Source: CAYLYU01 sp964501925 (lineage in GTDB: Bacteria > Pseudomonadota > Zetaproteobacteria > Mariprofundales > Mariprofundaceae). From it: DNA of 42,308 bases. The notes beneath the pieces were generated by a model, which had not been told where the DNA came from, made no database searches, and saw nothing but the letters and a program-made list of their open reading frames with translations. Shown here one piece after another: positions 26,205-35,456 of the stretch. The stretch's first letter is position 1. Each line of letters opens with the position of its first letter. A program made the position numbers and the translations under genes. Location: NCBI GenBank assembly GCA_964501925.1, contig CAZCTM010000018.1, positions 1-42,308 on the forward strand. The letters run 5' to 3'.

Positions 26205-27160
26205 CCATCGTCTCCTTTAATTTGCGGATCGAAACCTACCGCGCTTCGCTGCTGAATTCCCCGCAAAAAAGCTTCCGCCTTCACAGGCTTCTTTCCTTCT
26301 AGCTGCAGGACTTCAACGCGGAACACACTGCCATGACCACACGCAACATCAAGAGATTTGTCATGGACAAGCAGTTGCCCGGGGTTGAGAGAACAGCTCC
26401 CCTCGATGATATGTCCCATAAGGATCTTGACCCATTTCCCCCGCCATCGGGTTCGAGCACCCGGTTGCGGAGAAAAGGCCCTCACCAACCGGCTTATTAT
26501 CTCCGCAGGCTCGGTCCAATCAATATTCCTTTCGTGAGTTTGAAGCTTGTTGGCATACGTGGCCATGTCTTCATCCTGCGGCACGCATTCCAGTTTTTTT
26601 TCCGCGATCGCGGGCAGGGACCGGGCAAGAAGGTCTGCCCCCAGTTCCGACAGGGTCTGCCTCAGGTCACCCGCTGTGGTTCTGGCGCCGATGGGGACCC
26701 GCTCCCTCGCATAGACGCAACCTGCATCAAGTTCTTCCACCATGTGCATCACGCTCACCCCGGTTTCCCGATCACCCGCCAGAATGGCTCGCTCGACAGG
26801 AGCGGCCCCACGCCAACGAGGCAGCAACGACGCATGCACATTGATGGCCCCAAGCCTGGGTGTTTCCAGCCACGACCTGGGAAGTAGCATACCGAAGGCG
26901 ACAACCACAAGAAAATCCGGTTGCCTGGCCTGCAACCAGGCCAGGGCGTCCAGATCTCCTCTCAGGCGGGCAGGCGCGATGACATCAAGACCATGTTCAA
27001 GGGCCAACGATTTCACGGGCGATGGGGTCAGTCTCATCCCTCGTCCGGACCTCCGGTCCGGTTGCGTCACAACACCTGTGAGCTCAAACCATGGATCCTC
27101 AAGGAGTTTCCGCAAGGAAGGAATGGAAAACCCCGGTGTTCCGGCAAAAACAATTCGCAT
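26201..27160 (-). CDS. fmt: methionyl-tRNA formyltransferase
   Basis: Formylates Met-tRNAfMet with 10-formyl-tetrahydrofolate. The 319-residue protein carries the catalytic set N107, H109 and D145 (in NVHASLLPRWRGAAP and EELDAG), with the C-terminal OB-like tRNA-binding domain. It follows def by eight bases, the common def-fmt pair, and overlaps the FKBP gene. Confidence 0.97.
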   Translation of the reverse strand: MRIVFAGTPGFSIPSLRKLLEDPWFELTGVVTQPDRRSGRGMRLTPSPVKSLALEHGLDVIAPARLRGDLDALAWLQARQPDFLVVVAFGMLLPRSWLETPRLGAINVHASLLPRWRGAAPVERAILAGDRETGVSVMHMVEELDAGCVYARERVPIGARTTAGDLRQTLSELGADLLARSLPAIAEKKLECVPQDEDMATYANKLQTHERNIDWTEPAEIISRLVRAFSPQPGARTRWRGKWVKILMGHIIEGSCSLNPGQLLVHDKSLDVACGHGSVFRVEVLQLEGKKPVKAEAFLRGIQQRSAVGFDPQIKGDDG

Positions 27161-27168
27161 TCGGTTCC

Positions 27169-27690
27169 CTAGTTCTTCTTCAGGCTCTTTTTCTTCTGCT
27201 TGCGAAGCCGGCTCTTGATCAGCCTCCTCTTGATCGGTGGTAACTTGTCGATAAAAAGAATGCCGTCCAGATGATCAAATTCGTGCTGCAGGGCCACGGC
27301 TGTAAAGTCCTCGAAATCGGCCCTGTGCCGATTTCCCTCAAGATCCTGCCAGACAACGGTAATCAGGGCGGCCCGCTCGATCTCTTCATAGATGCCGGGC
27401 ACGGAAAGACAGCCTTCCTCAAACGTTGCCGTTCCTTCCGCATGAAGTATCTCCGGATTGATCCATACCTTGAGATCACGCGGTTCATCCCTGGGAGCCA
27501 GATCGGTAATGGCAACACGCAATGGTACACCAAGCTGGGTGGCTGCCAGCCCGATACCCGGGGCGGCATACATGGTTTCAACCATGTCATCGACCAGTTG
27601 CCTGATCTCCGCGCATGAGGGCTCACGAACAGGTTGAGCCTTCTCGCGCAAACGTTTATCCGGATAGGTCAATATCTCTCGTATTGCCAT
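27169..27690 (-). CDS. def: peptide deformylase
   Basis: Metal hydrolase that removes the formyl group from new proteins. All three motifs are present in 173 residues: GIGLAATQ (45-52), EEGCLSVPG (91-99, ligand C94) and QHEFDH (135-140, ligands H136 and H140). The tail is strongly basic (RLRKQKKKSLKK), fitting ribosome binding. The 76 bases before it, to the priA stop, may hold a promoter, but I see no clear boxes. Confidence 0.97.
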   Translation of the reverse strand: MAIREILTYPDKRLREKAQPVREPSCAEIRQLVDDMVETMYAAPGIGLAATQLGVPLRVAITDLAPRDEPRDLKVWINPEILHAEGTATFEEGCLSVPGIYEEIERAALITVVWQDLEGNRHRADFEDFTAVALQHEFDHLDGILFIDKLPPIKRRLIKSRLRKQKKKSLKKN

Positions 27691-27766
27691 GCGTGGATGT
27701 TATGAACTCACGGATGATCTGTCAGCCAGTGAAAGAGCTTTCGGCAACCATAATCTCCATCGAAAC

Positions 27767-29890
27767 TCACATCATGTCCACGGGGTCAACATCGACCTTT
27801 CGGCGAACCCCGGGCGGAACCGGCAGGTTCTTCAGGATGTTTTCCAGCTTCCATGGCAATATCCTGCGGCTATCATCCCTGAGAATGATCTCAAAACGGT
27901 AACGGCCGGCAAGGCGCTCGATCGGGCAGGGCATCGGGCCCGCCCGATGGATTTCAGGCAATGCTGCTGCCAGTGTATCCGCCGCCAGTTGCACCGCCCT
28001 CCTGGCCTTCATCAAATCCCTGGATGAAAAAACCATCCTGATCCAGCGTCCAAAGGGCGGATACGCCATGCTCTCACGTATCCCCAGCTCCTCGTTCAGG
28101 AAATCTTCGCTGTGTTCCGAACCCAGCCGATGAAGCCACGGGGCCGAGGGATTGCGCGTCTGAATGATGACCCTGCTCGGTTTTGGCCCTCGGCCTGTCC
28201 TTCCCAGAACCTGGGTCAATTGCTGCCACCACCGCTCTCCGGCACGAAAGTCCGGAAGTGACAGGCCCTGATCCGCGTTGACCACACCCACCAGGGTCAC
28301 ATTCGGAAAATGGTGCCCCTTCACCACCATCTGGGTGCCAATCAGACAGTCCAGGCGGCCATTATTGAATGCCTCAAGTATGCGGATCAGCTTCGTTCCC
28401 GAACCCACCGTATCCCGGTCCAGACGGGCAAAACGCAGGCCGGGCAAACGGGCACGAAGCTGATCCTCCACCTTCTCCGTGCCCTCTCCCGCGGGGAGAA
28501 GGGCATCCTCACCGCACCGCTCACATGCCGCCGGCACAGGATGGATATAACCGCAGGCATGGCATCTGACCTGACGGCGACGCCTGTGCAGTGTCAGGCG
28601 AAGCGAACAGGCAGGACATTCGGGTACATGCCCGCACGCGGCACAAATGAGCGCTGGCGCGTAACCGCGCCGGTTCAGATAGAGAAGGGCCTGTTCACCA
28701 CGCTCGCAGGCCAGACGCAAGGCCTCGATCAACTCATCCGTAACGGGCCCTTCAACGCCACGCATATCGACAATCCCCGGCCTCACCGGGGCTCCTCCCC
28801 CAATGTTTCTGGTCAGGGACAGGAGAGTGTACGTCCCTTTTCTTGCCAGCCTCCAGCTTTCAAGGCTTGGGGTCGCCGAACCGAGAACAATGGGGATATC
28901 CAGCTGCTGGGCCAGCAACACGGCCAGATCCCGACCCGAATAACACACACCTTCTCCCTGTTTGAACGAAGTGTCATGCTCCTCATCCACGATCACCAGG
29001 GACAGACGCGGCAGTGGCAGGAAAACCGCCGAGCGTGTTCCAATCAGCACCTTGATATCATTTAATTGATGGCGAACCCGGTTCTTTTCATGCACACCCA
29101 GCCCCGAATGCCACACCGCCACATCGGGGAGCCTGGCACGCAGCCGGCCCAGCCACTGAGGGGTCAAACCAATCTCGGGCACAAGGATCATCACCTGACC
29201 ACCGGCCTGGATGGTTTTTATGGCCGCTCTTAGATAAACCTCGGTCTTGCCGGAACCTGTTGGGCCAAACAGAAGAAAGGGGGAAAATCCTGATGCGCCA
29301 AGAATGCTGTCGACTGCCTCGATCTGTTCGGGCAACAGATGCCTGGGTACAGGTTCGGACGCAAAGCCTGCCGATCGATCCTTTCCCAGAGGAGAAACCA
29401 CGCGTTCGATCAGGCCCGCCTCAGCGGCCCGTGCCAGACGATGGTGGAGAAATGGTGGCGCCGCTGGACAAGTGGCCAGAGTCCGCACAGAAAGCGTGGA
29501 TCTGCTTCCAAAGGATGCTGCAAGATCGGGATCGAACCCCCCCAGCCTTTGCCTGTCGGGACAGTGCCAGCGTTGCCTGTCATCACCTCGTGTCCAGGCA
29601 AATGCGGTTTCATACATCTCACCTGGGCAGGCAAGATAATATCGGGCGGCACGTTCAAGCCACTTCAGGCGCGCGTCACAATACAGGGGTGAAACATCCA
29701 GGCGATCCAGAATGACTTTTGGCTCTACGCCTTCGGGTGGAGCCTCGGCTGAGGCCTTGAGCACGACCCCCAGCCGCCTTCCGCGCCCGAAGGGAACTCG
29801 TACCCGGATGCCCCTCAACGGCACACCGAGCGTTTGAGGCCACAGGTAGGTGAAGGTCCTGGCAAGTGGACAGAATACCGCCACCTGCAC
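27767..29890 (-). CDS. priA: primosomal protein N', replication restart helicase PriA
   Basis: Superfamily 2 helicase that reloads the replisome at stalled forks. Seen in order: 3'-DNA-binding N-domain, Walker A GPTGSGKTE, DEEHD box, a zinc region with eight cysteines (CAACG, CPAC, CHACG, CERCG), and GTQMVVKGHHFPNV with the later QVLGRTGRG. The open frame runs to a TTG at 29938 that overlaps the WbpM-like gene; GTG 29890, seven bases past that gene's stop, fits the family start (QVAVFCPLARTF) and gives 707 residues. The C-terminus reads a typical PriA tail. It directly follows the polysaccharide cluster, so may be read from its promoter as well as its own. Confidence 0.95.
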   Translation of the reverse strand: MQVAVFCPLARTFTYLWPQTLGVPLRGIRVRVPFGRGRRLGVVLKASAEAPPEGVEPKVILDRLDVSPLYCDARLKWLERAARYYLACPGEMYETAFAWTRGDDRQRWHCPDRQRLGGFDPDLAASFGSRSTLSVRTLATCPAAPPFLHHRLARAAEAGLIERVVSPLGKDRSAGFASEPVPRHLLPEQIEAVDSILGASGFSPFLLFGPTGSGKTEVYLRAAIKTIQAGGQVMILVPEIGLTPQWLGRLRARLPDVAVWHSGLGVHEKNRVRHQLNDIKVLIGTRSAVFLPLPRLSLVIVDEEHDTSFKQGEGVCYSGRDLAVLLAQQLDIPIVLGSATPSLESWRLARKGTYTLLSLTRNIGGGAPVRPGIVDMRGVEGPVTDELIEALRLACERGEQALLYLNRRGYAPALICAACGHVPECPACSLRLTLHRRRRQVRCHACGYIHPVPAACERCGEDALLPAGEGTEKVEDQLRARLPGLRFARLDRDTVGSGTKLIRILEAFNNGRLDCLIGTQMVVKGHHFPNVTLVGVVNADQGLSLPDFRAGERWWQQLTQVLGRTGRGPKPSRVIIQTRNPSAPWLHRLGSEHSEDFLNEELGIRESMAYPPFGRWIRMVFSSRDLMKARRAVQLAADTLAAALPEIHRAGPMPCPIERLAGRYRFEIILRDDSRRILPWKLENILKNLPVPPGVRRKVDVDPVDMM

Positions 29891-29897
29891 AAACAGC

Positions 29898-31775
29898 TCA
29901 GTGGATGCTTGCAGTACTCTGATCGGTCTGTGTGGCAAAGGTATCGGTAAATTCAGGGACGATTTCCTTCAGGGTTCTGTGAAGCATACCCACATCCCGC
30001 TTCCTTCCCGCCTCCTGGAGCCTGGCCAACAGGGTCTGCAGACCATGCCAGTCATATTCCCTTGCCGCTGCAAGCATGATCTTCGGATGCTTCGTGCCGG
30101 AAGGCACCTCGAAGGAATAGAACAGCTCTTCATGCAGCTTTTCACCTGGTCGCAGGCCCGTCAGCTGGATTTCAATGTCCCGGCCGGGTTCAAGCCCTGA
30201 AAGACTGATCATCTGCTCAGCCAGGTCCTTGATTCTTACCGGAGAACCCATATCAAGCACAAAAATCTCACCGCCTTCCCCAATGGCAGCGGCCTGCAGG
30301 ATCAGCTGGCAGGCCTCCTGGATCGTCATGAAAAACCGGCTGACATCCGGGTGGGTGACGGTGACCGGACCACCGCTGGCGATCTGCTGGCGAAACAGGG
30401 GAACCACCGAACCTGTCGAGTCCAGCACGTTCCCAAAGCGTGTCGTGATCATCCGTGTATTCACCCGCCCATTGAGGTTCTGGCAATAAATCTCCGCTGC
30501 CCGTTTGCTTGCCCCCATGACGTTGCTCGGATTGACCGCCTTGTCGGTGGATACGAGAACAAACTTCTCGGCCTGATATTCGGACGCGAGATCGGCGATC
30601 TGTTTGGTTCCAAGAATGTTGGTCTTAATACCCTCGGCCGGATTTTCTTCCACAATGGGTACGTGCTTGTAGGCAGCAGCGTGGAACACGATCTGGGGAT
30701 GATAGGTCTCAAAGAGCCAGCGCATGCGGTCGGGATCACGCACGTCGCCCAGCAGGCTGAGTATCTGGCCGCAATTGGGATGATCATGCACTTCCTGATC
30801 AATTCGGTAGAGATTGTATTCGCTGTGATCCAGAAGGATCATCATCCCGGGAGCATAACGCAGAATCTGGCGGCAAAGCTCCGAGCCGATCGAACCCCCC
30901 GCGCCGGTAATGAGAATGCACTTCTGGTCAAGAAAATCATGCAAACCGGCATCATCAAGGTTGATCGGATCGCGCCCCAGCAAATCTTCAATTCGAATCT
31001 CCCGCAATCGGGATACCTCAACCCTGCCATCGGCAAGTTCGGCAAGGGTTGGAAGGGTGCGGCTGGCAACCCTTGCCTCCATACAAATCCGGACAAGTTG
31101 CCGCATGGTTTCCTGGGTCGCGGAAGGAATGGCGATCAGCACCACATCTACGTCCAGCTCATCGATCAATTGCGCGGTTTCAGCCAGTTTCCCCACAACA
31201 CGCACGCCATGGATTTCCCTTCCCTGCTTGAAGGGGTCATCGTCGACAAACCCCACCGCCAGATACTGCCCGTGCTTTAACAGATCGCGAACAAGCATTT
31301 CACCAGCCCTGCCCGCACCGGCAATAAGGGCCCGCTGAACGGGCTTCTCCCTCAGGTCAAAGCGCCGATCCTTTATCCAGCGATAGAACATGCGAGGACC
31401 GGAAAGCCCAAGCGTCAGCAGAAGCGGATAAAGCAGAAGAATTGAACGGGGAACACCTTCCAGCCTCTCCGCCACAAACACAATCAGGAAGGTCAGGGAA
31501 ACGCCCAGACCCACTGCCTTGAGGATGCGGATCAGGTCCGGAATCGAGGCAAACCTCCACATTCCACGGTAGAGGCCGGAATGCCAGAAAACGATGCCCT
31601 GAACCGGCAATGCAACGGTCAGGAGCATGATGGCAACTGACCAGTAGATCTCCGGAATGGGGCCCATGTTGAAGCGGAGCCAGTAGGACAGAAACAGGGC
31701 GAGTGGCACCCAGAGCAGATCATGGGCAAACGCGGCCCAGCGTGAACGCAAAACGCGAAACACTGACTTGCTCAT
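29898..31775 (-). CDS. membrane UDP-N-acetylglucosamine 4,6-dehydratase-type protein (WbpM/CapD family)
   Basis: A 625-residue inner-membrane nucleotide-sugar dehydratase. Four N-terminal membrane helices (first 120 residues) precede a first Rossmann fold (IAGAGRAGEM, near 150) and a second catalytic SDR domain with TGAGGSIGSE near 290, VSTDKAVNP near 408 and NVMGASKRAAE soon after. In this family Met stands in place of the usual SDR tyrosine (MxxxK), as here. WbpM-type enzymes make UDP-4-keto-6-deoxy-GlcNAc for QuiNAc, FucNAc or bacillosamine-type sugars. The longest frame starts at 32006, but ATG 31775 overlaps the previous stop as ATGA and begins the first membrane helix region. It pairs with the WecA-like transferase as wbpL-wbpM do in Pseudomonas. 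Confidence 0.92.
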   Translation of the reverse strand: MSKSVFRVLRSRWAAFAHDLLWVPLALFLSYWLRFNMGPIPEIYWSVAIMLLTVALPVQGIVFWHSGLYRGMWRFASIPDLIRILKAVGLGVSLTFLIVFVAERLEGVPRSILLLYPLLLTLGLSGPRMFYRWIKDRRFDLREKPVQRALIAGAGRAGEMLVRDLLKHGQYLAVGFVDDDPFKQGREIHGVRVVGKLAETAQLIDELDVDVVLIAIPSATQETMRQLVRICMEARVASRTLPTLAELADGRVEVSRLREIRIEDLLGRDPINLDDAGLHDFLDQKCILITGAGGSIGSELCRQILRYAPGMMILLDHSEYNLYRIDQEVHDHPNCGQILSLLGDVRDPDRMRWLFETYHPQIVFHAAAYKHVPIVEENPAEGIKTNILGTKQIADLASEYQAEKFVLVSTDKAVNPSNVMGASKRAAEIYCQNLNGRVNTRMITTRFGNVLDSTGSVVPLFRQQIASGGPVTVTHPDVSRFFMTIQEACQLILQAAAIGEGGEIFVLDMGSPVRIKDLAEQMISLSGLEPGRDIEIQLTGLRPGEKLHEELFYSFEVPSGTKHPKIMLAAAREYDWHGLQTLLARLQEAGRKRDVGMLHRTLKEIVPEFTDTFATQTDQSTASIH

Positions 31776-32797
31776 ATCTTCAGACCTGCCCTGTTTTCCA
31801 GCCGATGCACACTCATGGCCAGAAGTGTGTAGATTCCGGCCCAAAAAACCAGCCCGGCGAGAATCCAGGTCTCCCGAACGTGAACAAGCCAGACGGCTGA
31901 AATACCCGTGGCAAGCATAAGGGCATATTCTGAAAGAACGGTTTTCCGATGTCCCCATCCCAGGCGGACCAAGCGCTGGTAATAGTGGCTTCGGTGCGCC
32001 TGCCATACCTTCTCACGTGCCAGCACGCGCCGGATCAGGGTCACCGTGGCATCCACCAGAAAAGGGGAGAAGATCAGCAGGGAGGCCCACAAGGGTATGA
32101 TCTCACGCCGTTCACCCCAAAGGGAGAAGGCCGCGGCCAGAAACCCCAGACTCGCTGAACCCACATCCCCCATGAAAATCCTTGCCGGCGGGAAATTCAG
32201 GGTGAGAAAGCCCAGATTGGCTGCGGCAACCAGCAAGGCAAGAAGGGCAAAGCTGTTCTCTCCTTCACCCCAGGCAATCACGGACAGAAAGGAAAATCCG
32301 ATGGCTGCCATGCCTCCCGCAAAACCATCCATGCCATCCATGAAGTTGTAAAGGTTCACAAACCATACGATATAAAGAATTCCTACGAGCACGCCCGTCC
32401 AGCCCAAAGTAAGCGAACCAAACACGGGGACGGCGACGGTCTCCAGATGCAGACCGGCAAGGATCAGTGCCGTGGCCGCCGTAACCTGCGCGACCAGGCG
32501 AACAAGCGGATGAACGTGGCTGCGATCGTCCCAGAAAGAGATGAGTGCAACGATCAGCAAACCGGCAATGACCGCCGTAAAAGAAGGCGGAACAGAAACC
32601 ATCAACAAGGCCGGGGGCCATGTCACTGCCAGGGCAGCCAGTATGGCCAGCCCTCCCCCCCGGGGGGTCGGTTCTTCGTGAAGAGAACGCACATTGGGTT
32701 GATCGAGGATATACAATTTTGATGCGGGATCACACAAACGCCTGCTCAGGACGGCGGCCACCAGAAAAGATCCGAAGGTGAGAAGAATCAGTGTCAT
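31772..32797 (-). CDS. undecaprenyl-phosphate glycosyl-1-phosphate transferase (WecA/WbpL-like)
   Basis: A 341-residue polytopic enzyme of the MraY/WecA family that moves a HexNAc-1-phosphate from UDP-sugar onto undecaprenyl phosphate and so starts a glycan chain. About ten membrane helices; motifs FWDDRSHV, NLYNFMDGMDG (metal and substrate loop), IFMGDVGS and the final HRSHYYQRL, which is typical of the WbpL/WbcO group. Start is ATG 32797, eight bases past the trkH stop. Its product is the likely lipid-linked starter for the cluster's polysaccharide, perhaps QuiNAc or FucNAc supplied by the following WbpM-like enzyme. Confidence 0.92.
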   Translation of the reverse strand: MTLILLTFGSFLVAAVLSRRLCDPASKLYILDQPNVRSLHEEPTPRGGGLAILAALAVTWPPALLMVSVPPSFTAVIAGLLIVALISFWDDRSHVHPLVRLVAQVTAATALILAGLHLETVAVPVFGSLTLGWTGVLVGILYIVWFVNLYNFMDGMDGFAGGMAAIGFSFLSVIAWGEGENSFALLALLVAAANLGFLTLNFPPARIFMGDVGSASLGFLAAAFSLWGERREIIPLWASLLIFSPFLVDATVTLIRRVLAREKVWQAHRSHYYQRLVRLGWGHRKTVLSEYALMLATGISAVWLVHVRETWILAGLVFWAGIYTLLAMSVHRLENRAGLKI

Positions 32798-32805
32798 CAA
32801 AAGGT

Positions 32806-34245
32806 CTAGGGACGCCAGAATCTTGGAACAATGAGGACAAAGAGTGTAAAGATCTCGAGTCGGCCCAGGATCATGCCCAGAAAGAGGATCCCCTTCGCAG
32901 GATCGGGAAGAGCCGCATAGTTGGAGGCAGGACCAACCTCACCGAAACCCGGCCCCGTATTGCTGATGCAGGCGGCCGCCGCCGAAACAGCCGTCAGCAT
33001 GTCCACGCCTGTATAAGCCACCGCAACGGCAAGTACGCCAAAGCACAGCATGAAAAGGGCGAAAAAGCCCCAGATGGCCTGCATCATATCTTCGGAGAGG
33101 CCACGTTTCCCCAGGCGCACCGGGATGAGTGCGTGCGGATGAATGAGACGACCGATCTCACGCATCCCCTGCCTGAACATGAGCAGAACCCGTACCACCT
33201 TGATTCCCCCCGATGTGGAACCGGCACTTCCCCCAATCAGCATGGCGGCCAGAAACAGCAGGCCGGTTCCCTGGGGCCAGAGACTGTAGTCGTTCGCCGC
33301 GAAACCGCTTGTGGTGATGATGGATACGACATTGAAGACGATATCCTCAATTCTCCCCGTATGGTTTGGAATAACGATCAGGGCCATGAGCACGACAAGG
33401 ATGAGCACGCCCTTGGTGTAGGCAAGAAATTCATCGTCGCGAAGATAGATGGCCAGGGGGAGACCTCGGCGCAGGGACGCAAAATGAAGCGTAAAATTTG
33501 CACCGGCCAGAAACATGAAGATGATCGCAATCCACCGGAGTGCCGGCTGATGGAAATAGCCGAAACTGGCATCATGGGTGGAAAAACCACCGGTAGACAG
33601 GGTTGTCATGGCGTGATTTACGGCATCAAAAACGCTCATGCCGGCATACCAGAAGGCAAGGGCGCAAATCACGGTCATGCCCAGATAGATCGACCATAGC
33701 ACCTTGGCTGTTTCCGTCACCCTCGCGGTCAGCTTGTCCTTAATGGGTCCGGGGGTCTCGGCCCGCAAAAGCTGCATGCCACCCACTCCGAGAAGCGGGA
33801 TGATCGCCACGGTTAATACGATGATGCCCATGCCTCCCAACCACTGCTGCATGGAACGCCAGAACAGGATGGAGGGTGGCTGACTATCAAGATGGGTCAG
33901 AATGGTGGCGCCGGTGGTTGTCATGCCCGAGGCCGATTCGAACAACCCATCCATGACGGAAGCACAGGTTCCGGTAATCCAGAAAGGGACCGCCCCAAAG
34001 CAGGACAGAATCACCCAGGCGAGGGCCACGATGAGAAAGCCGTCCTTGTGGCTGAGTTTCTGGGGTGCCGGACCGGTGCTACGCATCAGGAGGAGACCGA
34101 TGAGCGCGGTAATGCTCCCGGAAAGAACAAAATGACTCACGTGGCCCGTATGATAATGAAACGCAACCATGGCCGGGGCCGCCATGCCGACACCGAAAAG
34201 AGCCGAAAGGAGGCCCAGGGTCCATGTGACACCCTTCAGCGACAT
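32806..34245 (-). CDS. trkH: potassium uptake protein TrkH
   Basis: The membrane pore subunit of a Trk potassium system; 479 residues. Four selectivity-filter loops are visible: GMTTTGAT, LSTGGFST, ITTSGFAA and ISNTGPGFG, each following the repeat pattern of two helices around a P-loop, plus a charged C-terminus. TrkA, its NAD-binding regulator, is not in the window. It sits inside the polysaccharide cluster, between the 2-epimerase (44 bases upstream) and the initiating transferase (8 bases downstream), an odd place that probably reflects insertion of sugar genes beside it. Confidence 0.95.
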   Translation of the reverse strand: MSLKGVTWTLGLLSALFGVGMAAPAMVAFHYHTGHVSHFVLSGSITALIGLLLMRSTGPAPQKLSHKDGFLIVALAWVILSCFGAVPFWITGTCASVMDGLFESASGMTTTGATILTHLDSQPPSILFWRSMQQWLGGMGIIVLTVAIIPLLGVGGMQLLRAETPGPIKDKLTARVTETAKVLWSIYLGMTVICALAFWYAGMSVFDAVNHAMTTLSTGGFSTHDASFGYFHQPALRWIAIIFMFLAGANFTLHFASLRRGLPLAIYLRDDEFLAYTKGVLILVVLMALIVIPNHTGRIEDIVFNVVSIITTSGFAANDYSLWPQGTGLLFLAAMLIGGSAGSTSGGIKVVRVLLMFRQGMREIGRLIHPHALIPVRLGKRGLSEDMMQAIWGFFALFMLCFGVLAVAVAYTGVDMLTAVSAAAACISNTGPGFGEVGPASNYAALPDPAKGILFLGMILGRLEIFTLFVLIVPRFWRP

Positions 34246-34289
34246 GAGATTACCCGATGATCAGCCGCTTTATCGGGCCTGAGCGGATA

Positions 34290-35429
34290 TCACACATACC
34301 AGACAGTACGATTGATATAATCCACATAGCTCAGAATGATGTACAGAACCTTCCTGGAGACATTGTCTGCCTGATAATCCGGCACGTGGGGAAATGAGCC
34401 AGCCCCCCCTTCATGCTGTGCCGTTGCAACGGCAATGGCCTGCAGAACACGACTGCTTTTCAGACCACTCATGACCAACACCCCTTCATCCATACCCTCG
34501 GGCCTCTCGTGGGCCTCGCGAATCATCACAGCGGGAAAGTGGAGAAGAGAGGCTTCCTCGGTGAGGGTGCCACTATCCGAAAGAACACAATAGGCATGCA
34601 TCTGAAGATGGATGTAATCCACAAAACCGAAGGGCTTGAGAAATTCAATACGCTGATCCATACCTAAGTCGCCCTCTTCCACCAGGGCATCAAGCCGGGA
34701 TCGCGTCCGTGGATGCGTGGAAACGACAATTTTTTTGTCATGTGCCCTTGCGACAGCATTCAGGGAATCCAGCAAGTCACGGAGTTTCTCCCTGCTGTCA
34801 ACATTTTCTTCCCGATGGGCGCTAACCAGGAAATACTCTTTTTCCCTCAGCTGGAGCCGAGTCAGTGCATCCGAGGCCCTGATGGATGGCATGGAATAAT
34901 TCAGTACTTCCCGCATGCATGAACCGGTTTTGATGACCGTCTCGGGCCTGAGCCCTTCAGCCAGAAGATAACGACGCGCATGCTCGGTCAGCGGCATATT
35001 GATGTCACTTAAATGATCGATGATTTTCCGGTTGATTTCCTCGGGCACGCGCTGATCAAAGCATCGGTTCCCCGCCTCCATGTGGAAGATGGGGATCTTG
35101 CGACGCTTGGCAGGGATCACGGCCAGGCCCGTATTGGTATCACCGTAGATGAGCACCGCATCCGGCTTTTCCTTTTCCAAGACCGAGTCGGCCCGGGAAA
35201 TGATCAATCCGATGCTTTCAGCCACCGTCTGGCCCACGGCCTCAAGAAAATAATCGGGCTTCCGGATTCCCAGTTCCCGGAAAAAAACCTCATTGAGCTC
35301 AAAGTCATAATTCTGGCCCGAATGAACAAGGACATGGTCGGTATGCCTTTCAAGCTCGGCAATCACGCGACTCAGCTTGATGATCTCGGGACGGGTACCG
35401 ACAATGGTCATGACCTTCAGACGCTTCAT
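34290..35429 (-). CDS. UDP-GlcNAc 2-epimerase family, CapG/WbjD-like
   Basis: Non-hydrolysing sugar-nucleotide C2 epimerase. The 379 residues show GTRPEIIKL at the N-terminus, HSGQNYD, YGDTNTGLAV and MEAGNRCFDQRVPEEINR; the AGNRCFD form is the one of CapG/FnlC/WbjD, which epimerise a UDP-2-acetamido-2,6-dideoxy-L-hexose at C2, not that of plain WecB. This would be the last step of UDP-L-FucNAc or UDP-L-QuiNAc synthesis. Start: ATG 35429, with GGAAG eight bases before; an upstream ATG at 35444 is also possible. It follows the CapE-like gene by 27 bases. The substrate is inferred from neighbours. Confidence 0.9.
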   Translation of the reverse strand: MKRLKVMTIVGTRPEIIKLSRVIAELERHTDHVLVHSGQNYDFELNEVFFRELGIRKPDYFLEAVGQTVAESIGLIISRADSVLEKEKPDAVLIYGDTNTGLAVIPAKRRKIPIFHMEAGNRCFDQRVPEEINRKIIDHLSDINMPLTEHARRYLLAEGLRPETVIKTGSCMREVLNYSMPSIRASDALTRLQLREKEYFLVSAHREENVDSREKLRDLLDSLNAVARAHDKKIVVSTHPRTRSRLDALVEEGDLGMDQRIEFLKPFGFVDYIHLQMHAYCVLSDSGTLTEEASLLHFPAVMIREAHERPEGMDEGVLVMSGLKSSRVLQAIAVATAQHEGGAGSFPHVPDYQADNVSRKVLYIILSYVDYINRTVWYV

Positions 35430-35456
35430 GTTGTTATCTTCCATGGTACGAGATTC

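Noticed and set aside
30351..31280. A 309-codon plus-strand frame
   Set aside because: Lies antisense within the WbpM-like gene; no family likeness and no ribosome site.
32791..33699. A 302-codon plus-strand frame
   Set aside because: Antisense to trkH; very rich in charged residues as expected of a shadow of membrane helices.
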